This document shows, in pieces, positions 23,481 through 32,173 of a DNA stretch of 64,000 bases. A model generated the notes under the pieces. It was given only the letters and a program-made list of their open reading frames with translations. It did not search any database and was not told the DNA's origin. Origin of the DNA: a bacterium (GTDB lineage Bacteria; Vulcanimicrobiota; Xenobia; Xenobiales; JADMJV01); assembly GCA_018780265.1 (NCBI GenBank), contig JADMJV010000069.1:47694-111693 (forward strand), read 5' to 3'. The translations under genes were made by a program, and so were the position numbers. Within the stretch, counting starts at the first letter, position 1, and every line of letters begins with the position of its first letter.

Positions 23481-25262
23481 TCAGGCATCGCCAATGGCCC
23501 ACACGCTCATGCCGCCATCCTCGGCCAGGGTCGCAGCCAGGGGCATATGGGGGTCTACTACCAGATTCCGGAATTTTTCGCTACGGCCCTCGTAGCAATG
23601 AACCAGACGGCCACTATGCAGGCTAAATCCCCGCAGGCTGTGGTCGCCGGCCAGGCTAAGCACATAGTTGTCCATACAGGTGAAACGAGCATCAAACACG
23701 ACCGAGGTATGCCCTCGCAAGTCTCGCACAACCTGGCCCGTGTTCAGGTCCCAAAACTTGACCGTGAGGTCGTTGGAAGCGCTCAACAGCGAAGTCCCAT
23801 CGGGACTGAATCGTGCCGATGTCACGCTCTTGGTGTGACCCTTTAGCTCCGAGACCAGCTTGCCGGCCACGACCTCCCAAAGGCGAATCAATCTGTCCTG
23901 ACCGGCCGATGCCAGCCATTTGCCCGAAGGGTGAAACTCGACGCAGTAGGCCGGTCCGGTGTGGGCAGACCAAAGAAGGGGCCGAGGCAGAGTCGGTCCA
24001 ACCAGAGCGCATTTGCCATGGGCGAAGGAAACCGCCACCAACTCGTCATGAAAACTCAAGGAAGTGACAGCCGATCCCTCCTGGATCAGGATCAGGCCCT
24101 CATGCTCGAGGTCTGACGGTGACAATTTTACCTCGCCTGCCTCGGTGCCCGTCACCAGAAAGTGACCGTTTCTGGAAACGTCGATGGCGTTGATTTTCCG
24201 GTCATGCAGGAGCGCTTCGCCTACGGGCAGGATTTCCGGCCAGCTAAACACGCTCAATCCCCCGTCGTGGCCAGCGCAAAAGAGCCTTCCGCTGGCCGCA
24301 TGCAGAGCCACGGCCAAGACCCCCTTTAATCCAGTCATTGTGGAACCTCGTGCTTGAAAGCAGGCGGGCCGGTAACTGCTGGCTTTTGGGGTGCTGTCCA
24401 GGCCTAACTGAAAGAGAAATTCACGAACACCCGCGGTGCGCTGAAGAGGATCAAGTGCCAGAGCCTGCAGCAAGGCATCCTCCAGGCGTGGGTTTACGTT
24501 GCTCATGGCCGGTATCCCCTGACCCTCTTTGCGCAACTGAGCGTCCGGTGGCGGCGTTCCCGTGAGCAATGCCAGCAAGGTGGCGGCAAAGCCGTACACG
24601 TCGGTCGTCGGAGTGAGAACCACCCCTTTCAGGTACTGTTCTGGTGGTGAATAACCAGGAGAGAGGCCACGCCCCCCTATGTGAGTGCCATCGACACTGA
24701 GAAAACCCCTGGTCAAACCAAAGTCCAGCAACACGTAACGTCCCTCGCGAGTGAGGAAAATATTGTCTGGTTTGAGATCTGCGTGAACCAACCCGGCCGC
24801 GTGGACCATCAAAAGGGCCTGTCCGACCTGTTGGGCCACCTGTAAAACCAGCGCTTCCGGCATGGGGCCTGCCTGGGTGAGACCCTCGCGAAAAGTTATT
24901 CCCTCCAGATACTCCTGGACCAGATAGGCCGTGCCATTCTCTTCAAAACGCCCCAACACGCGCACAATGCCGGGATGTCGAAAGCGTTCCAATGTGGAGG
25001 CCTCATCTTGGAAAGCCTGTAGACCCGAACTGATACGCCTTTCAAATTGTGCGGCCACCGCTCGCAAGCCATCGGGTCCGCGTTGACAACCCGGGGGATA
25101 GAATTCCTTGATACACACCCGCAAATTCCAGCGTCCCTGGGTGGCCAGATAGACCAGCGCAAAGCCGCCTTCTCCCAGCAGCCGTTCAATGCGGTAAGTG
25201 CCCTGGGCCAGGGTCGAACCCGCTGGCAAGGGGGTTCTGGCAGGGGTCGGCACACCGCTCAC
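23481..25262 (-). CDS. Ser/Thr protein kinase with WD40 propeller
   Basis: 593 residues from GTG at 25262, which overlaps the stop of the upstream kinase as GTGA; a TTG 12 nt earlier is also possible. Kinase domain at about 15-280: GEGGFALVYLA, Lys in VCIKEFYPPG, HADLKPDNIFL (Arg of HRD replaced by Ala, Asp kept), LLDFGLTRG. Loss of the HRD Arg suggests activity independent of activation-loop phosphorylation. Residues about 310-593 form a seven-bladed WD40 propeller, the best units being SGKWLASAGQDRLIRLWEV and GTSLLSASNDLTVKFWDL. No membrane helix is seen, so the protein is probably cytoplasmic. The propeller is a likely protein-docking platform. Confidence 0.9.
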   Translation of the reverse strand: MSGVPTPARTPLPAGSTLAQGTYRIERLLGEGGFALVYLATQGRWNLRVCIKEFYPPGCQRGPDGLRAVAAQFERRISSGLQAFQDEASTLERFRHPGIVRVLGRFEENGTAYLVQEYLEGITFREGLTQAGPMPEALVLQVAQQVGQALLMVHAAGLVHADLKPDNIFLTREGRYVLLDFGLTRGFLSVDGTHIGGRGLSPGYSPPEQYLKGVVLTPTTDVYGFAATLLALLTGTPPPDAQLRKEGQGIPAMSNVNPRLEDALLQALALDPLQRTAGVREFLFQLGLDSTPKASSYRPACFQARGSTMTGLKGVLAVALHAASGRLFCAGHDGGLSVFSWPEILPVGEALLHDRKINAIDVSRNGHFLVTGTEAGEVKLSPSDLEHEGLILIQEGSAVTSLSFHDELVAVSFAHGKCALVGPTLPRPLLWSAHTGPAYCVEFHPSGKWLASAGQDRLIRLWEVVAGKLVSELKGHTKSVTSARFSPDGTSLLSASNDLTVKFWDLNTGQVVRDLRGHTSVVFDARFTCMDNYVLSLAGDHSLRGFSLHSGRLVHCYEGRSEKFRNLVVDPHMPLAATLAEDGGMSVWAIGDA

Positions 25263-27022
25263 GGGAGGGCCCAACTCTCCATCAGTCGCTCGAAGTTCGC
25301 CTGCAATTCGGAAAACGTGGGGGGGCTGGAGGCCGCCGCCACGGCCAGAGTCCAGTCCGGATCTGGCTGCGACCAGATCACCTCTTCCAGCCGCCCGCGG
25401 CGGCGCGGCAACTGGACGACCAGGCCCATGACCTGCTTCCCAAACATCGTTAACGGTCGACTCTCGATCACCTGAGCGGCCAACTGTCGGCCGCGAGCCT
25501 CGCTCAACTGGAGGGGATCCAGGTAGGCGCCCACCACGGTATGGAATCGAATCAGACGAGTATTGCCCCGGTCCAGACGAATCAACAAAAAGTCGTCCGG
25601 GGTGCCCAATACCCGAAAGCCAGGGGGCACCGTAATGCGGAACAAGCCCTGAGGCCCTTCCATGGACTCCACGCGACGCAGACTCCCCAGAGGAAGATCT
25701 CGCATCTCGTCCATCCCTGCCCAGGGTAACCCCAGTTGAGTCAACACCTCAATGGGACGCACGGAAGGCTGGGGGATGGACGGAGGATCGGGAAGGCGTG
25801 GTGTGTTAACGGGGTAAGCGGGCTCGGGTGACAGGCGCGGGGTAACAACCGCAACCGGTGGTGGGGGGTCTGGGGGCGGCGTGGCTGCCACCACCGGAGG
25901 TGGAGCCACGATTGGTGCGGGCGTGGTCACCACCACCGGCCTGGGGGAATAGAGCAGCTCAGGCGTGACAGAGACCGGGGGAAGCTGGGCCAGGAGGGTG
26001 GACGACGGCGAAGGGGTGGCAGACGGAACTGCCGGCTTGGGACGCGTGAGCAGCAAGGTCAGGCCCACCCCCAGACACAGCCCCGCCACCAGACCAGGCC
26101 AACTACGTGTCGCACCCACCTCAACCTGCATGGCGGGGGCCGGCACCGGCTCGGGAATAGGCACCGGGTCTGCCGTGTGCCCCGATAGGGCCCGGCGCAA
26201 CTCAGTCACACTTTGGTAGCGCCGGTCGGGCTGGCGCTCCAGGCAGCGCTGGATGACCCGCTCAAACTCTGCCGAAACTTCACGATTGAGCGCGCGCACC
26301 GGCGGAAAATCAAAGGGCGAAACGCGCTCGCCCTGACCGTTGGTCAAAAGGTAGTGAAGGGTAGCTCCCAAAGTGTAGAGATCGGAGCGCTGGTCGGTTT
26401 GCCCGCCGTAGTGTTCGGGCGAGGCTGTCAAAACCGAGCCCAACAGACGCGTATCTTGCTCCTTTCCTTGCTTGTAGGCCCTGGCAATCCCGAAGTCCAC
26501 CAGGTACAGTTTGCCGGCCGTATCTCTCAAGACGTTCTTGGGCTTTAAGTCACGATAGATAATGGGTGGCTGTTGACTGTGCAGATACTCAAAGATATCG
26601 CATAGCTGCAAGGCCCACGACCTGACCACAGCCTCGCTCAGGTAGATATCGGGAAACGGAGAGATCTGCTGCTCCAGGTTGCCTCCCTCTATGAAGTCTT
26701 GCACCAAATACAGGTGCTCACGACACTCAAACAGGTCGTGCACCTGCACGATACCAGGATGGCGCAGCCTCTCTAGCAAAGCCTTCTCTTGGGTAAGGGA
26801 CATCACCGATTGCGACTGACTGGTGGGCACTTCCTTGACAAAAACCCAACTTCCATTGGGTCTCTGAGCTTTGTAGGCCACACTCATGCCGCCGGCGGCC
26901 AGATAAAACATCTTCAAACCGCGCACCAATGTGCCCTGAGGCAATACCAGCAAAGGTGCGTTGTTGGTTCTGGTCCCATCGGGCGCGGGAACCCGTGCCG
27001 GTTGAGCTGCTGGAATGGTCAC
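25259..27022 (-). CDS. Ser/Thr protein kinase with extracytoplasmic domain
   Basis: 587 residues, GTG start. Kinase domain at about 35-285 with GGMSVAYKAQ, Lys in WVFVKEVP, YRDLKPKNVLRD and LVDFGIARAYKQG, all catalytic residues kept. One transmembrane helix follows (WPGLVAGLCLGVGLTLLLT, about 310-330). A Pro/Thr/Val-rich linker of about 95 residues then leads to a C-terminal domain of about 160 residues outside the membrane (GLFRITVPPGFRVLGTPDDF). That domain is not recognised. The layout suggests a receptor kinase reading the envelope. It is coupled to the WD40 kinase downstream and is divergent from a histidine-kinase-like gene; the 40-bp repeats lie in the shared upstream region. Confidence 0.9.
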   Translation of the reverse strand: MTIPAAQPARVPAPDGTRTNNAPLLVLPQGTLVRGLKMFYLAAGGMSVAYKAQRPNGSWVFVKEVPTSQSQSVMSLTQEKALLERLRHPGIVQVHDLFECREHLYLVQDFIEGGNLEQQISPFPDIYLSEAVVRSWALQLCDIFEYLHSQQPPIIYRDLKPKNVLRDTAGKLYLVDFGIARAYKQGKEQDTRLLGSVLTASPEHYGGQTDQRSDLYTLGATLHYLLTNGQGERVSPFDFPPVRALNREVSAEFERVIQRCLERQPDRRYQSVTELRRALSGHTADPVPIPEPVPAPAMQVEVGATRSWPGLVAGLCLGVGLTLLLTRPKPAVPSATPSPSSTLLAQLPPVSVTPELLYSPRPVVVTTPAPIVAPPPVVAATPPPDPPPPVAVVTPRLSPEPAYPVNTPRLPDPPSIPQPSVRPIEVLTQLGLPWAGMDEMRDLPLGSLRRVESMEGPQGLFRITVPPGFRVLGTPDDFLLIRLDRGNTRLIRFHTVVGAYLDPLQLSEARGRQLAAQVIESRPLTMFGKQVMGLVVQLPRRRGRLEEVIWSQPDPDWTLAVAAASSPPTFSELQANFERLMESWALP

Positions 27023-27040
27023 TCGCGTGGTTTCCCCCTC

Positions 27041-27147
27041 TCAGGGGAGGTTTCCCCCGAGACCCCCAGCCCAAGTATTCTCAGGGGAGGTTTCCCCCGA
27101 GACCCCCAGCCCAAGTATTCTCAGGGGAGGTTTCCCCCGAGACCCCC
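27041..27147. repeat. 40-bp tandem repeat, 2.7 copies, in a divergent promoter region
   Basis: Two identical 40-bp units (27041-27080 and 27081-27120) are followed by 27 matching bases of a third (27121-27147); a stub of T and C precedes copy one. Each unit contains TCAGGGGAGGTTTCCCCCGA, with GGGGA and TCCCC able to pair. The unit length is not a multiple of three, which argues against coding. The array fills most of the 140 bp between the start codons of the receptor kinase (27022, minus) and the sensor-kinase-like gene (27163, plus), so it may hold repeated binding sites for a regulator. Confidence 0.85.
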
Positions 27148-27162
27148 TCTAAGGTGGGGGGC

Positions 27163-28413
27163 GTGGATTCGCCTTCAGAGAGTCTGGCCCGGGAGCATCT
27201 GGCTTTGTTGTTGCGCACCAGTCGGCTGCTCAACTCGCTGCTGGAGACTCAAGAAATTCTCGATACCTTGATGAACCAGGCCATCGAAGTGTTGGGTGCC
27301 GAGCGTGGCTTTGTGTTGCTGCGGCCTGAGACCGACCAGGAATGGCAGTTTCGAAGTGGCTGTGCCCTGGACGATGAGACCATGGCCAAGGATGATTTCC
27401 AGATCAGTCGGAGCATTGTGGACCGGGTAGCCCGCGAGGGAATTGCCATCACCACCAGCGATGCTCAACAGGACGACCGCTTTCGTCAGCAGGCCAGCAT
27501 CGGGCTCTACAATCTGCGCTCCATCTGCTGTGTGCCCATCGTCCTCTCTGGCCGGGTGCTGGGTGTGCTCTACGTTGACCATCGCCTGGCCACCGGCGCT
27601 TTCGACCGGCACACACAGGCTCTGCTGGAAGCCCTGGCCAGCCAGGCAGCGGTCGCTTTGGAAAACGCTCTGCTGGTAGAGCGCCTGAAACAGATGCACG
27701 AGCATAGCCTGGAGCTGGCCCGCCAGGAACTGGCCGAAACTCAAGCCCAGCTTTTGCAAGCATCCAAAATGGCAGCCGTAGGTCAATTGGCGGCCGGCGT
27801 AGCCCTGTCCCTCAACCTCAGCGGGATGCGCAAGCAACTGGGAGAGCATCCGGCCGCCGCCCGTCTCAACATTTGCGAGGGGGCTATCAACCGGTGCAAG
27901 ACCATTGTGCAAAGGCTGCTGACCTTTTCCCAAAAGAAGCCTCAAGTGCAAAATCTGCAACCGCTCAACGAGACGCTGCTCACCACACTGGCTCTGGCCG
28001 AAGCCGACTTGAGACGCTGCGAGATTCGCGTCCACAACGAGATTGGCCCCGAAATGCACAGTCGATTTGAGTCCAGCGAACTGTCTCAGGTGCTGCTCAA
28101 TCTATTGCTCAACGCCCGCGACGCCTTGCTGACCAGACCCAAAGAACGCGCCTTGTGGCTGCGCAGTAGTCGCCAGGGCTCAACGGGACGCGTAGAAGTG
28201 GTGGACAACGGCAGTGGCATGAGCGACGAGGTGCAAGCCCGCCTTTTCGAACCGTTCTTTACCACCAAGCCCATCGGCCAGGGTGTGGGACTGGGGCTCT
28301 CGGTGTGCTATCAACTGGTGCAACAAAATGGAGGTCAGTTGGTAGCCGAAAGTCGCCCCGGTCAGGGGAGCCGTTTTGTGATCACTTTCCCCGTCGAGGA
28401 GGTCCCGTGCTAG
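27163..28413 (+). CDS. GAF-domain histidine-kinase-like protein lacking the phosphoacceptor His
   Basis: 416 residues from GTG at 27163 after AAGGTGGGG; the frame is open further upstream but only through the repeats. A GAF domain spans about 30-175 (AIEVLGAERGFVLLRPE, IVLSGRVLGVLYVDHR). The dimerisation helix starts AAVGQLAAGVA as in NtrB/ZraS-type kinases, where HEINNPL is expected; here it reads LSLNLSG, so Leu215 replaces the His. The ATPase domain is complete: QVLLNLLLNARDALL, DNGSGMSDE, FEPFFTTK and GVGLGLSVCYQLVQQNGG. The REC-BTAD gene downstream overlaps by 7 nt, so the two act together. The protein may bind ATP without autophosphorylation, or use another residue. Confidence 0.88.
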   Translation: MDSPSESLAREHLALLLRTSRLLNSLLETQEILDTLMNQAIEVLGAERGFVLLRPETDQEWQFRSGCALDDETMAKDDFQISRSIVDRVAREGIAITTSDAQQDDRFRQQASIGLYNLRSICCVPIVLSGRVLGVLYVDHRLATGAFDRHTQALLEALASQAAVALENALLVERLKQMHEHSLELARQELAETQAQLLQASKMAAVGQLAAGVALSLNLSGMRKQLGEHPAAARLNICEGAINRCKTIVQRLLTFSQKKPQVQNLQPLNETLLTTLALAEADLRRCEIRVHNEIGPEMHSRFESSELSQVLLNLLLNARDALLTRPKERALWLRSSRQGSTGRVEVVDNGSGMSDEVQARLFEPFFTTKPIGQGVGLGLSVCYQLVQQNGGQLVAESRPGQGSRFVITFPVEEVPC

Positions 28414-30695
28414 AACACATTTTGGTGGTCGAAGACGACGAATTTATGCGAGCCAGCCTGGAAACCGAGCTCAAACTCGCCGGCTATCGCGTCAGCCTGG
28501 CCGAAAGCGGCGAGCAGGCCATCGAGATGGCTCACAATCAACATTTTGACCTGGTGGTTTGCGACATTCGCATGCCGGGACTCAACGGCATCGACACCCT
28601 GTCCACCCTGCGTGAAATCCAGCCCAGTGCGCGCAATATCGTGATGACCGGCTACGCCGATGCCGATGCCCCCATTAAGGCGGTGAAACTGAAAGTCGAC
28701 GACTATCTGATGAAGCCGTTTAGCGCCGACGACTTTCTGCTGGCCGTAAAAAAGGCACTTCACGTGCAGTTGCAAGAACTGCGCAGACAACGCACCTCTC
28801 GGCAGTTGCGCAGCCTTTTGCTGGCCACCACGCGTCAACTGGCCGACCCCGAATTGGCGGTCAGTTGTCAGTCGGCGGCTCAAAGAGCCTGCTTGCTGGG
28901 GCGCCAACTGGCCCTCTCGCCAGCACGTTTGGAGGCCCTGCAACTGGCCTGCTGGCTGCAACCCCTCCGCGAGCAACTGGACCTGGTAGACGACCTCAAA
29001 TCACTGACTCTATTGCTCGATCAGGCCAGCGAGGAATGGGAAGGCGGTGGCCCTCGGGGCTGGCGCCACAAACAGATCCCGCTGGACGCGCGCATACTAC
29101 GTATCGCTCTGGGTCAGACACAAGGCACGGACCCAGAACTCACCCCGCTGCTCCAGGAGGACGCACCTCAGGCCAGCGAGGCCCTGGCACGCCCGCCCCA
29201 AGGACTGCTGGCCCTGGCCCGGTCCTATTTTGATGCAGGCCAGCTCGAGCTGAGCCAGGTGGCCCTGGAGCGGGCTCTGGAAGCCGAACTGGAAGCCGAA
29301 ACGGCCGCTCAGGCCTGGCTCTTTGCCGGCAGGCTGCATCACGAACGCGGTCGCCATGAAGCCGCCAGCGAGGCGGCCCGTCAGGCCGAAGAAGCCGCGC
29401 AGCGCTGCGGCCTGGACAGTATCCGGGCCGAGGCTATCTTGCTGAGAGCCGCGCTGGGCTCGGTCAGCCCCAAACCCGAGGAACTGGAGCAAGCCAGGCA
29501 GATCTTTCAGACCTATGAAGATAGCCAATCCCTCAGCGAATGCGAACTCTGGCTGGCGCTGGCCGGACAGGAGTCGGCCCTGCAACGCCTGTTGGAAACA
29601 CTCCAGGGGGACAACGCGCTGTGGGTCCGCCACCCGGTTCAACTGGCCAAAGCCTTGCAGCCCGCCTGCCAGGAGAAATCGCTGGCCAAAGCCGTTCAAC
29701 TGGCCGGCGAAAGAGCTCTGGGCCTGCTGGAGGAATGGTTGCAGCCCGGTTCGGCCCTGGAATTGCGCCTCAAAGCCCTGGACTTGCTGGCCCTGCTCGA
29801 CACCCCTACCGCCCGGGCCCTGCTGACCCGCTGCTGCAGCAGTGATTCTCCGGCACTGGCCCAAAAATCTCAACTGCTCTCGCAGCGCACCAGTCCCCCC
29901 GAGTCTCCTCAGCTACAACTCTTCATGCTGGGCCGGATGAGACTGAGCCTGGCCGGGCTGCTTCTTCAAGACGATGGTCTGGCCGCCAAAAAAAACCGCA
30001 GCTTGATGGCCTACCTGGCCTGGCGACGTCCCCGAGAGACCTCGGAAGATGTGCTTATCGATCTCTTTTGGCCTGATTCCGGGCCAAAATCCAAGCACTC
30101 CCTGCACAACGCCATCTACCAGATTCGCAAGGCTCTCAAGGCCCACCTGGGCGATGTCTCGGAGCAATTGCTGCGCCTGACCCATGGCTACTCTCTGGAG
30201 AGCCACCCATGCTTGTGGGTGGACGTGGAAGAATTCTTGCGTCACTGTGAGGCTGCCCAGCGAGCTTTTGAACAAAATCAGAATGCCCAGGCCGTGGCCG
30301 AACTGAAGAAGGCAGAATTGCTCTATCGTGGTGATTTCCTGGAAGGCATTTACGACGACTGGGCCGAGACAGCCCGCCAACAAATACAGGAAAGGTTGAC
30401 GCAGTTGCTGACCGCTCTGGGCCGTCATTTCTTCGAAAGCTCGCGATTCGAGGTCAGCCTGGACTACTGGAAGCGCTTGCTGGCGCGCGACAATTGCAGC
30501 GAGGACGCCTATTTGGGCTGCATGCTCAGTTATCTGGCCCTGGGTCGCCAGGGAGAGGCGGTCCGCGCCTACCACCAATGCGCCCAAACTTTGCGCCAGG
30601 AACTCAACCTGGCTCCCCCACCTCGCCTGGTAGAAACCTACCTAAAATTACAGGCCGGGGAGGCTGTGGATCTGGCGCTGCCTGGAAGACCTTGA
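28407..30695 (+). CDS. Response regulator with REC and BTAD (SARP-like) output
   Basis: 762 residues, GTG start. Receiver at 1-125: acidic pair at 10-11, phosphoacceptor Asp53 in LVVCDIRMPGLNG, Thr in MTGYAD, Lys in LMKPFSADDF. A long helical middle region (about 130-480) with Ala/Leu/Gln-rich repeats looks TPR-like. The C-terminal ~260 residues carry a winged-helix-like segment (LQLFMLGRMRLSLAGLLL, SLHNAIYQIRKALKAHLG) and a bacterial transcriptional activation domain (LLYRGDFLEGIYDDWAE, YLGCMLSYLALGRQGEAVR). SARP-type activators bind direct repeats upstream of -35 boxes. Partner of the His-less sensor-kinase-like protein by overlap; its target genes are unknown. Confidence 0.87.
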   Translation: MLEHILVVEDDEFMRASLETELKLAGYRVSLAESGEQAIEMAHNQHFDLVVCDIRMPGLNGIDTLSTLREIQPSARNIVMTGYADADAPIKAVKLKVDDYLMKPFSADDFLLAVKKALHVQLQELRRQRTSRQLRSLLLATTRQLADPELAVSCQSAAQRACLLGRQLALSPARLEALQLACWLQPLREQLDLVDDLKSLTLLLDQASEEWEGGGPRGWRHKQIPLDARILRIALGQTQGTDPELTPLLQEDAPQASEALARPPQGLLALARSYFDAGQLELSQVALERALEAELEAETAAQAWLFAGRLHHERGRHEAASEAARQAEEAAQRCGLDSIRAEAILLRAALGSVSPKPEELEQARQIFQTYEDSQSLSECELWLALAGQESALQRLLETLQGDNALWVRHPVQLAKALQPACQEKSLAKAVQLAGERALGLLEEWLQPGSALELRLKALDLLALLDTPTARALLTRCCSSDSPALAQKSQLLSQRTSPPESPQLQLFMLGRMRLSLAGLLLQDDGLAAKKNRSLMAYLAWRRPRETSEDVLIDLFWPDSGPKSKHSLHNAIYQIRKALKAHLGDVSEQLLRLTHGYSLESHPCLWVDVEEFLRHCEAAQRAFEQNQNAQAVAELKKAELLYRGDFLEGIYDDWAETARQQIQERLTQLLTALGRHFFESSRFEVSLDYWKRLLARDNCSEDAYLGCMLSYLALGRQGEAVRAYHQCAQTLRQELNLAPPPRLVETYLKLQAGEAVDLALPGRP

Positions 30696-30780
30696 GTCGG
30701 TCCCTCGGGGAACCGAAGCGAGAGGACTGTGCTTTAAGACCCTCAACAGACCCTCATTCTAAAAATCGGAGCCTACATCG

Positions 30781-31218
30781 TTGAAAAAACTAGCTATCTC
30801 CCTATTTTGCACTCTGTTGCTGGCCGTGTCTGCTTCGGCGGACACCTGGCACACCGACTGGGATGCCGCCCAAAAAGAATCAAAGCGAACCGGCAAGCCC
30901 ATTTTGATGGATTTCACAGGCAGCAACTGGTGCGGTTGGTGCAAAAAGCTGAAGGCGGAGGTGTTCTCAACCCCCGAATTTTCCACCTGGGCGAACAAAC
31001 ACGTCGTTCTTATGGAGTTGGATTTTCCTCGCCCCGATAACCAGCCCGAAGCCATTCAGAAGCAGAACCGCGAGTTGAGCGAAAAATACGGCGTCCAGGG
31101 ATTTCCTTCGATTTTGTTTGTCAATCCCAAGGGTGAAGTGCTGGGCGAATATGGCTATGATGAGGGCGGCCCCAAAGTATGGACGGCCAAGGCTGAGAAG
31201 ATGCTCAAGAAGAAGTAG
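30781..31218 (+). CDS. Secreted thioredoxin-like protein
   Basis: 145 residues from TTG at 30781, with GGAG in front. A cleavable signal peptide (LAISLFCTLLLAVSASA) precedes a thioredoxin fold of the Thioredoxin_7 type with the redox motif SNWCGWCKKLK, cis-Pro region VQGFPSILFVNPKGE and tail YDEGGPKVW. It should work in the periplasm as a reductase or disulfide-handling protein and could draw electrons from the DsbD-like protein at 4151-6214. The gene stands alone and ends exactly where the convergent gene at 31219 ends. Confidence 0.9.
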   Translation: MKKLAISLFCTLLLAVSASADTWHTDWDAAQKESKRTGKPILMDFTGSNWCGWCKKLKAEVFSTPEFSTWANKHVVLMELDFPRPDNQPEAIQKQNRELSEKYGVQGFPSILFVNPKGEVLGEYGYDEGGPKVWTAKAEKMLKKK

Positions 31219-31653
31219 TTACAGATAGAGCCCAGGCGAAGGATTGGGGTGGCAAGCCTGACTTGCGATGCTGTAAATCTCCATAAAAGCCGTGCGTTTG
31301 TCGCACATTCCCGCGCCTGCTCCACTCAGTTGGCAGCTTAATTCTTCTAGCCCGAGTTTACCGGCGAAGTAGTCGCGCAGCAAAGGGCGATCCTCGGCCG
31401 GAGTGGAGTAGAAGAGATGTTCCGCCTGCTCCTTATATTCCGGCCGCGAGGCGGAACAGCTCTGAGCCAGTTGAATCGCCGCCGGATAGCGCTCTCTGAC
31501 ATCCTGCACCCAGGCCACCTTGTCAAAGCCCATCCAGCCCTTTTGACGCAGTCCAAACTCGGAGATGGCCTGCTGAGCGCCCTGTTCAGGGCGCTCGGGC
31601 CAGCTCCGAGGTGTAGACGTCGACGCCAGGGGGTGGTGGGAGGTGATCCGCAT
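31219..31653 (-). CDS. Hypothetical protein
   Basis: 144 residues, no recognised family, no signal peptide. The sequence is helical and charged (AEDRPLLRDYFAGKLGLEEL), with three Cys spread over the C-terminal half. The start is unsure: no ribosome site precedes the ATG at 31653 and an internal ATG at 31533 is possible. It follows the small secreted gene at 31700-32050 on the same strand by 46 nt. Confidence 0.5.
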   Translation of the reverse strand: MRITSHHPLASTSTPRSWPERPEQGAQQAISEFGLRQKGWMGFDKVAWVQDVRERYPAAIQLAQSCSASRPEYKEQAEHLFYSTPAEDRPLLRDYFAGKLGLEELSCQLSGAGAGMCDKRTAFMEIYSIASQACHPNPSPGLYL

Positions 31654-31699
31654 AACTCAATCAACCGCAGACGCCTGAAAAGCGCCTGAAATGGCTGAG

Positions 31700-32050
31700 T
31701 TATTCCCATTGTGGGATGGTCTTCTGGTCCCAGTAAATATGCAGCTTGGTGACGTTGGCTGGAGGGCTGAGTCCCTTAATTTCGGCAGTCTCGCCGTCTT
31801 CATATTTGATATGCACATCAAAAACGCTGGGCACTCGTTTGCCCCTCCAGGTGACGTCGACATAGGAACCGCTGGTCAGATTGTCCTGACCTAAAATATC
31901 CTCTGACCATTCTTCCGAATCCACGGGGCGGACATACATGTAATCGATGGTGTAACCACTCTCGTTGACCAGAGTAAACCAACGCTTTGCCGCCAATGCG
32001 GGCACTGACGCCAGCAACCAGAGCAGACCGAATAGAAGGACCTTTCGCAT
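31700..32050 (-). CDS. Small secreted protein of unknown function
   Basis: 116 residues from ATG at 32050, chosen because GGGAGG lies 7 nt in front; an ATG 6 nt earlier touches that site. A clear signal peptide (VLLFGLLWLLASVPALAA) leads to a single beta-rich domain: FTLVNESGYTIDYMYVRP, SEEWSEDILGQDNLTSG, SVFDVHIKYEDGETAEI. Similar small periplasmic domains with a W-x-x-D-[IL]-L-G pattern occur in many Gram-negative bacteria without known role. Divergent from the kinase/substrate-binding fusion at 32174, with 123 bp between. Confidence 0.72.
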   Translation of the reverse strand: MRKVLLFGLLWLLASVPALAAKRWFTLVNESGYTIDYMYVRPVDSEEWSEDILGQDNLTSGSYVDVTWRGKRVPSVFDVHIKYEDGETAEIKGLSPPANVTKLHIYWDQKTIPQWE

Positions 32051-32173
32051 GGTCATGCCTCCCTTGATGATTTTAGATACCGACGGCCATTCCTTTCCGA
32101 CCCGCCGATAGCCTTCGTTTTGAGACCATTCCTGCTGCGGGGGTTGCAGGAGGGGTGGCGAAGGTGAACCACA

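Noticed and set aside
27041..27147. CRISPR array
   Set aside because: The units follow each other directly without spacers and no cas genes are present; this is a plain tandem repeat.
26929..27162. Upstream extension of the His-less sensor gene through the repeats
   Set aside because: The 40-bp unit shifts frame at each copy and the result is a low-complexity Pro/Arg/Gly stretch; GTG at 27163 has a good ribosome site.
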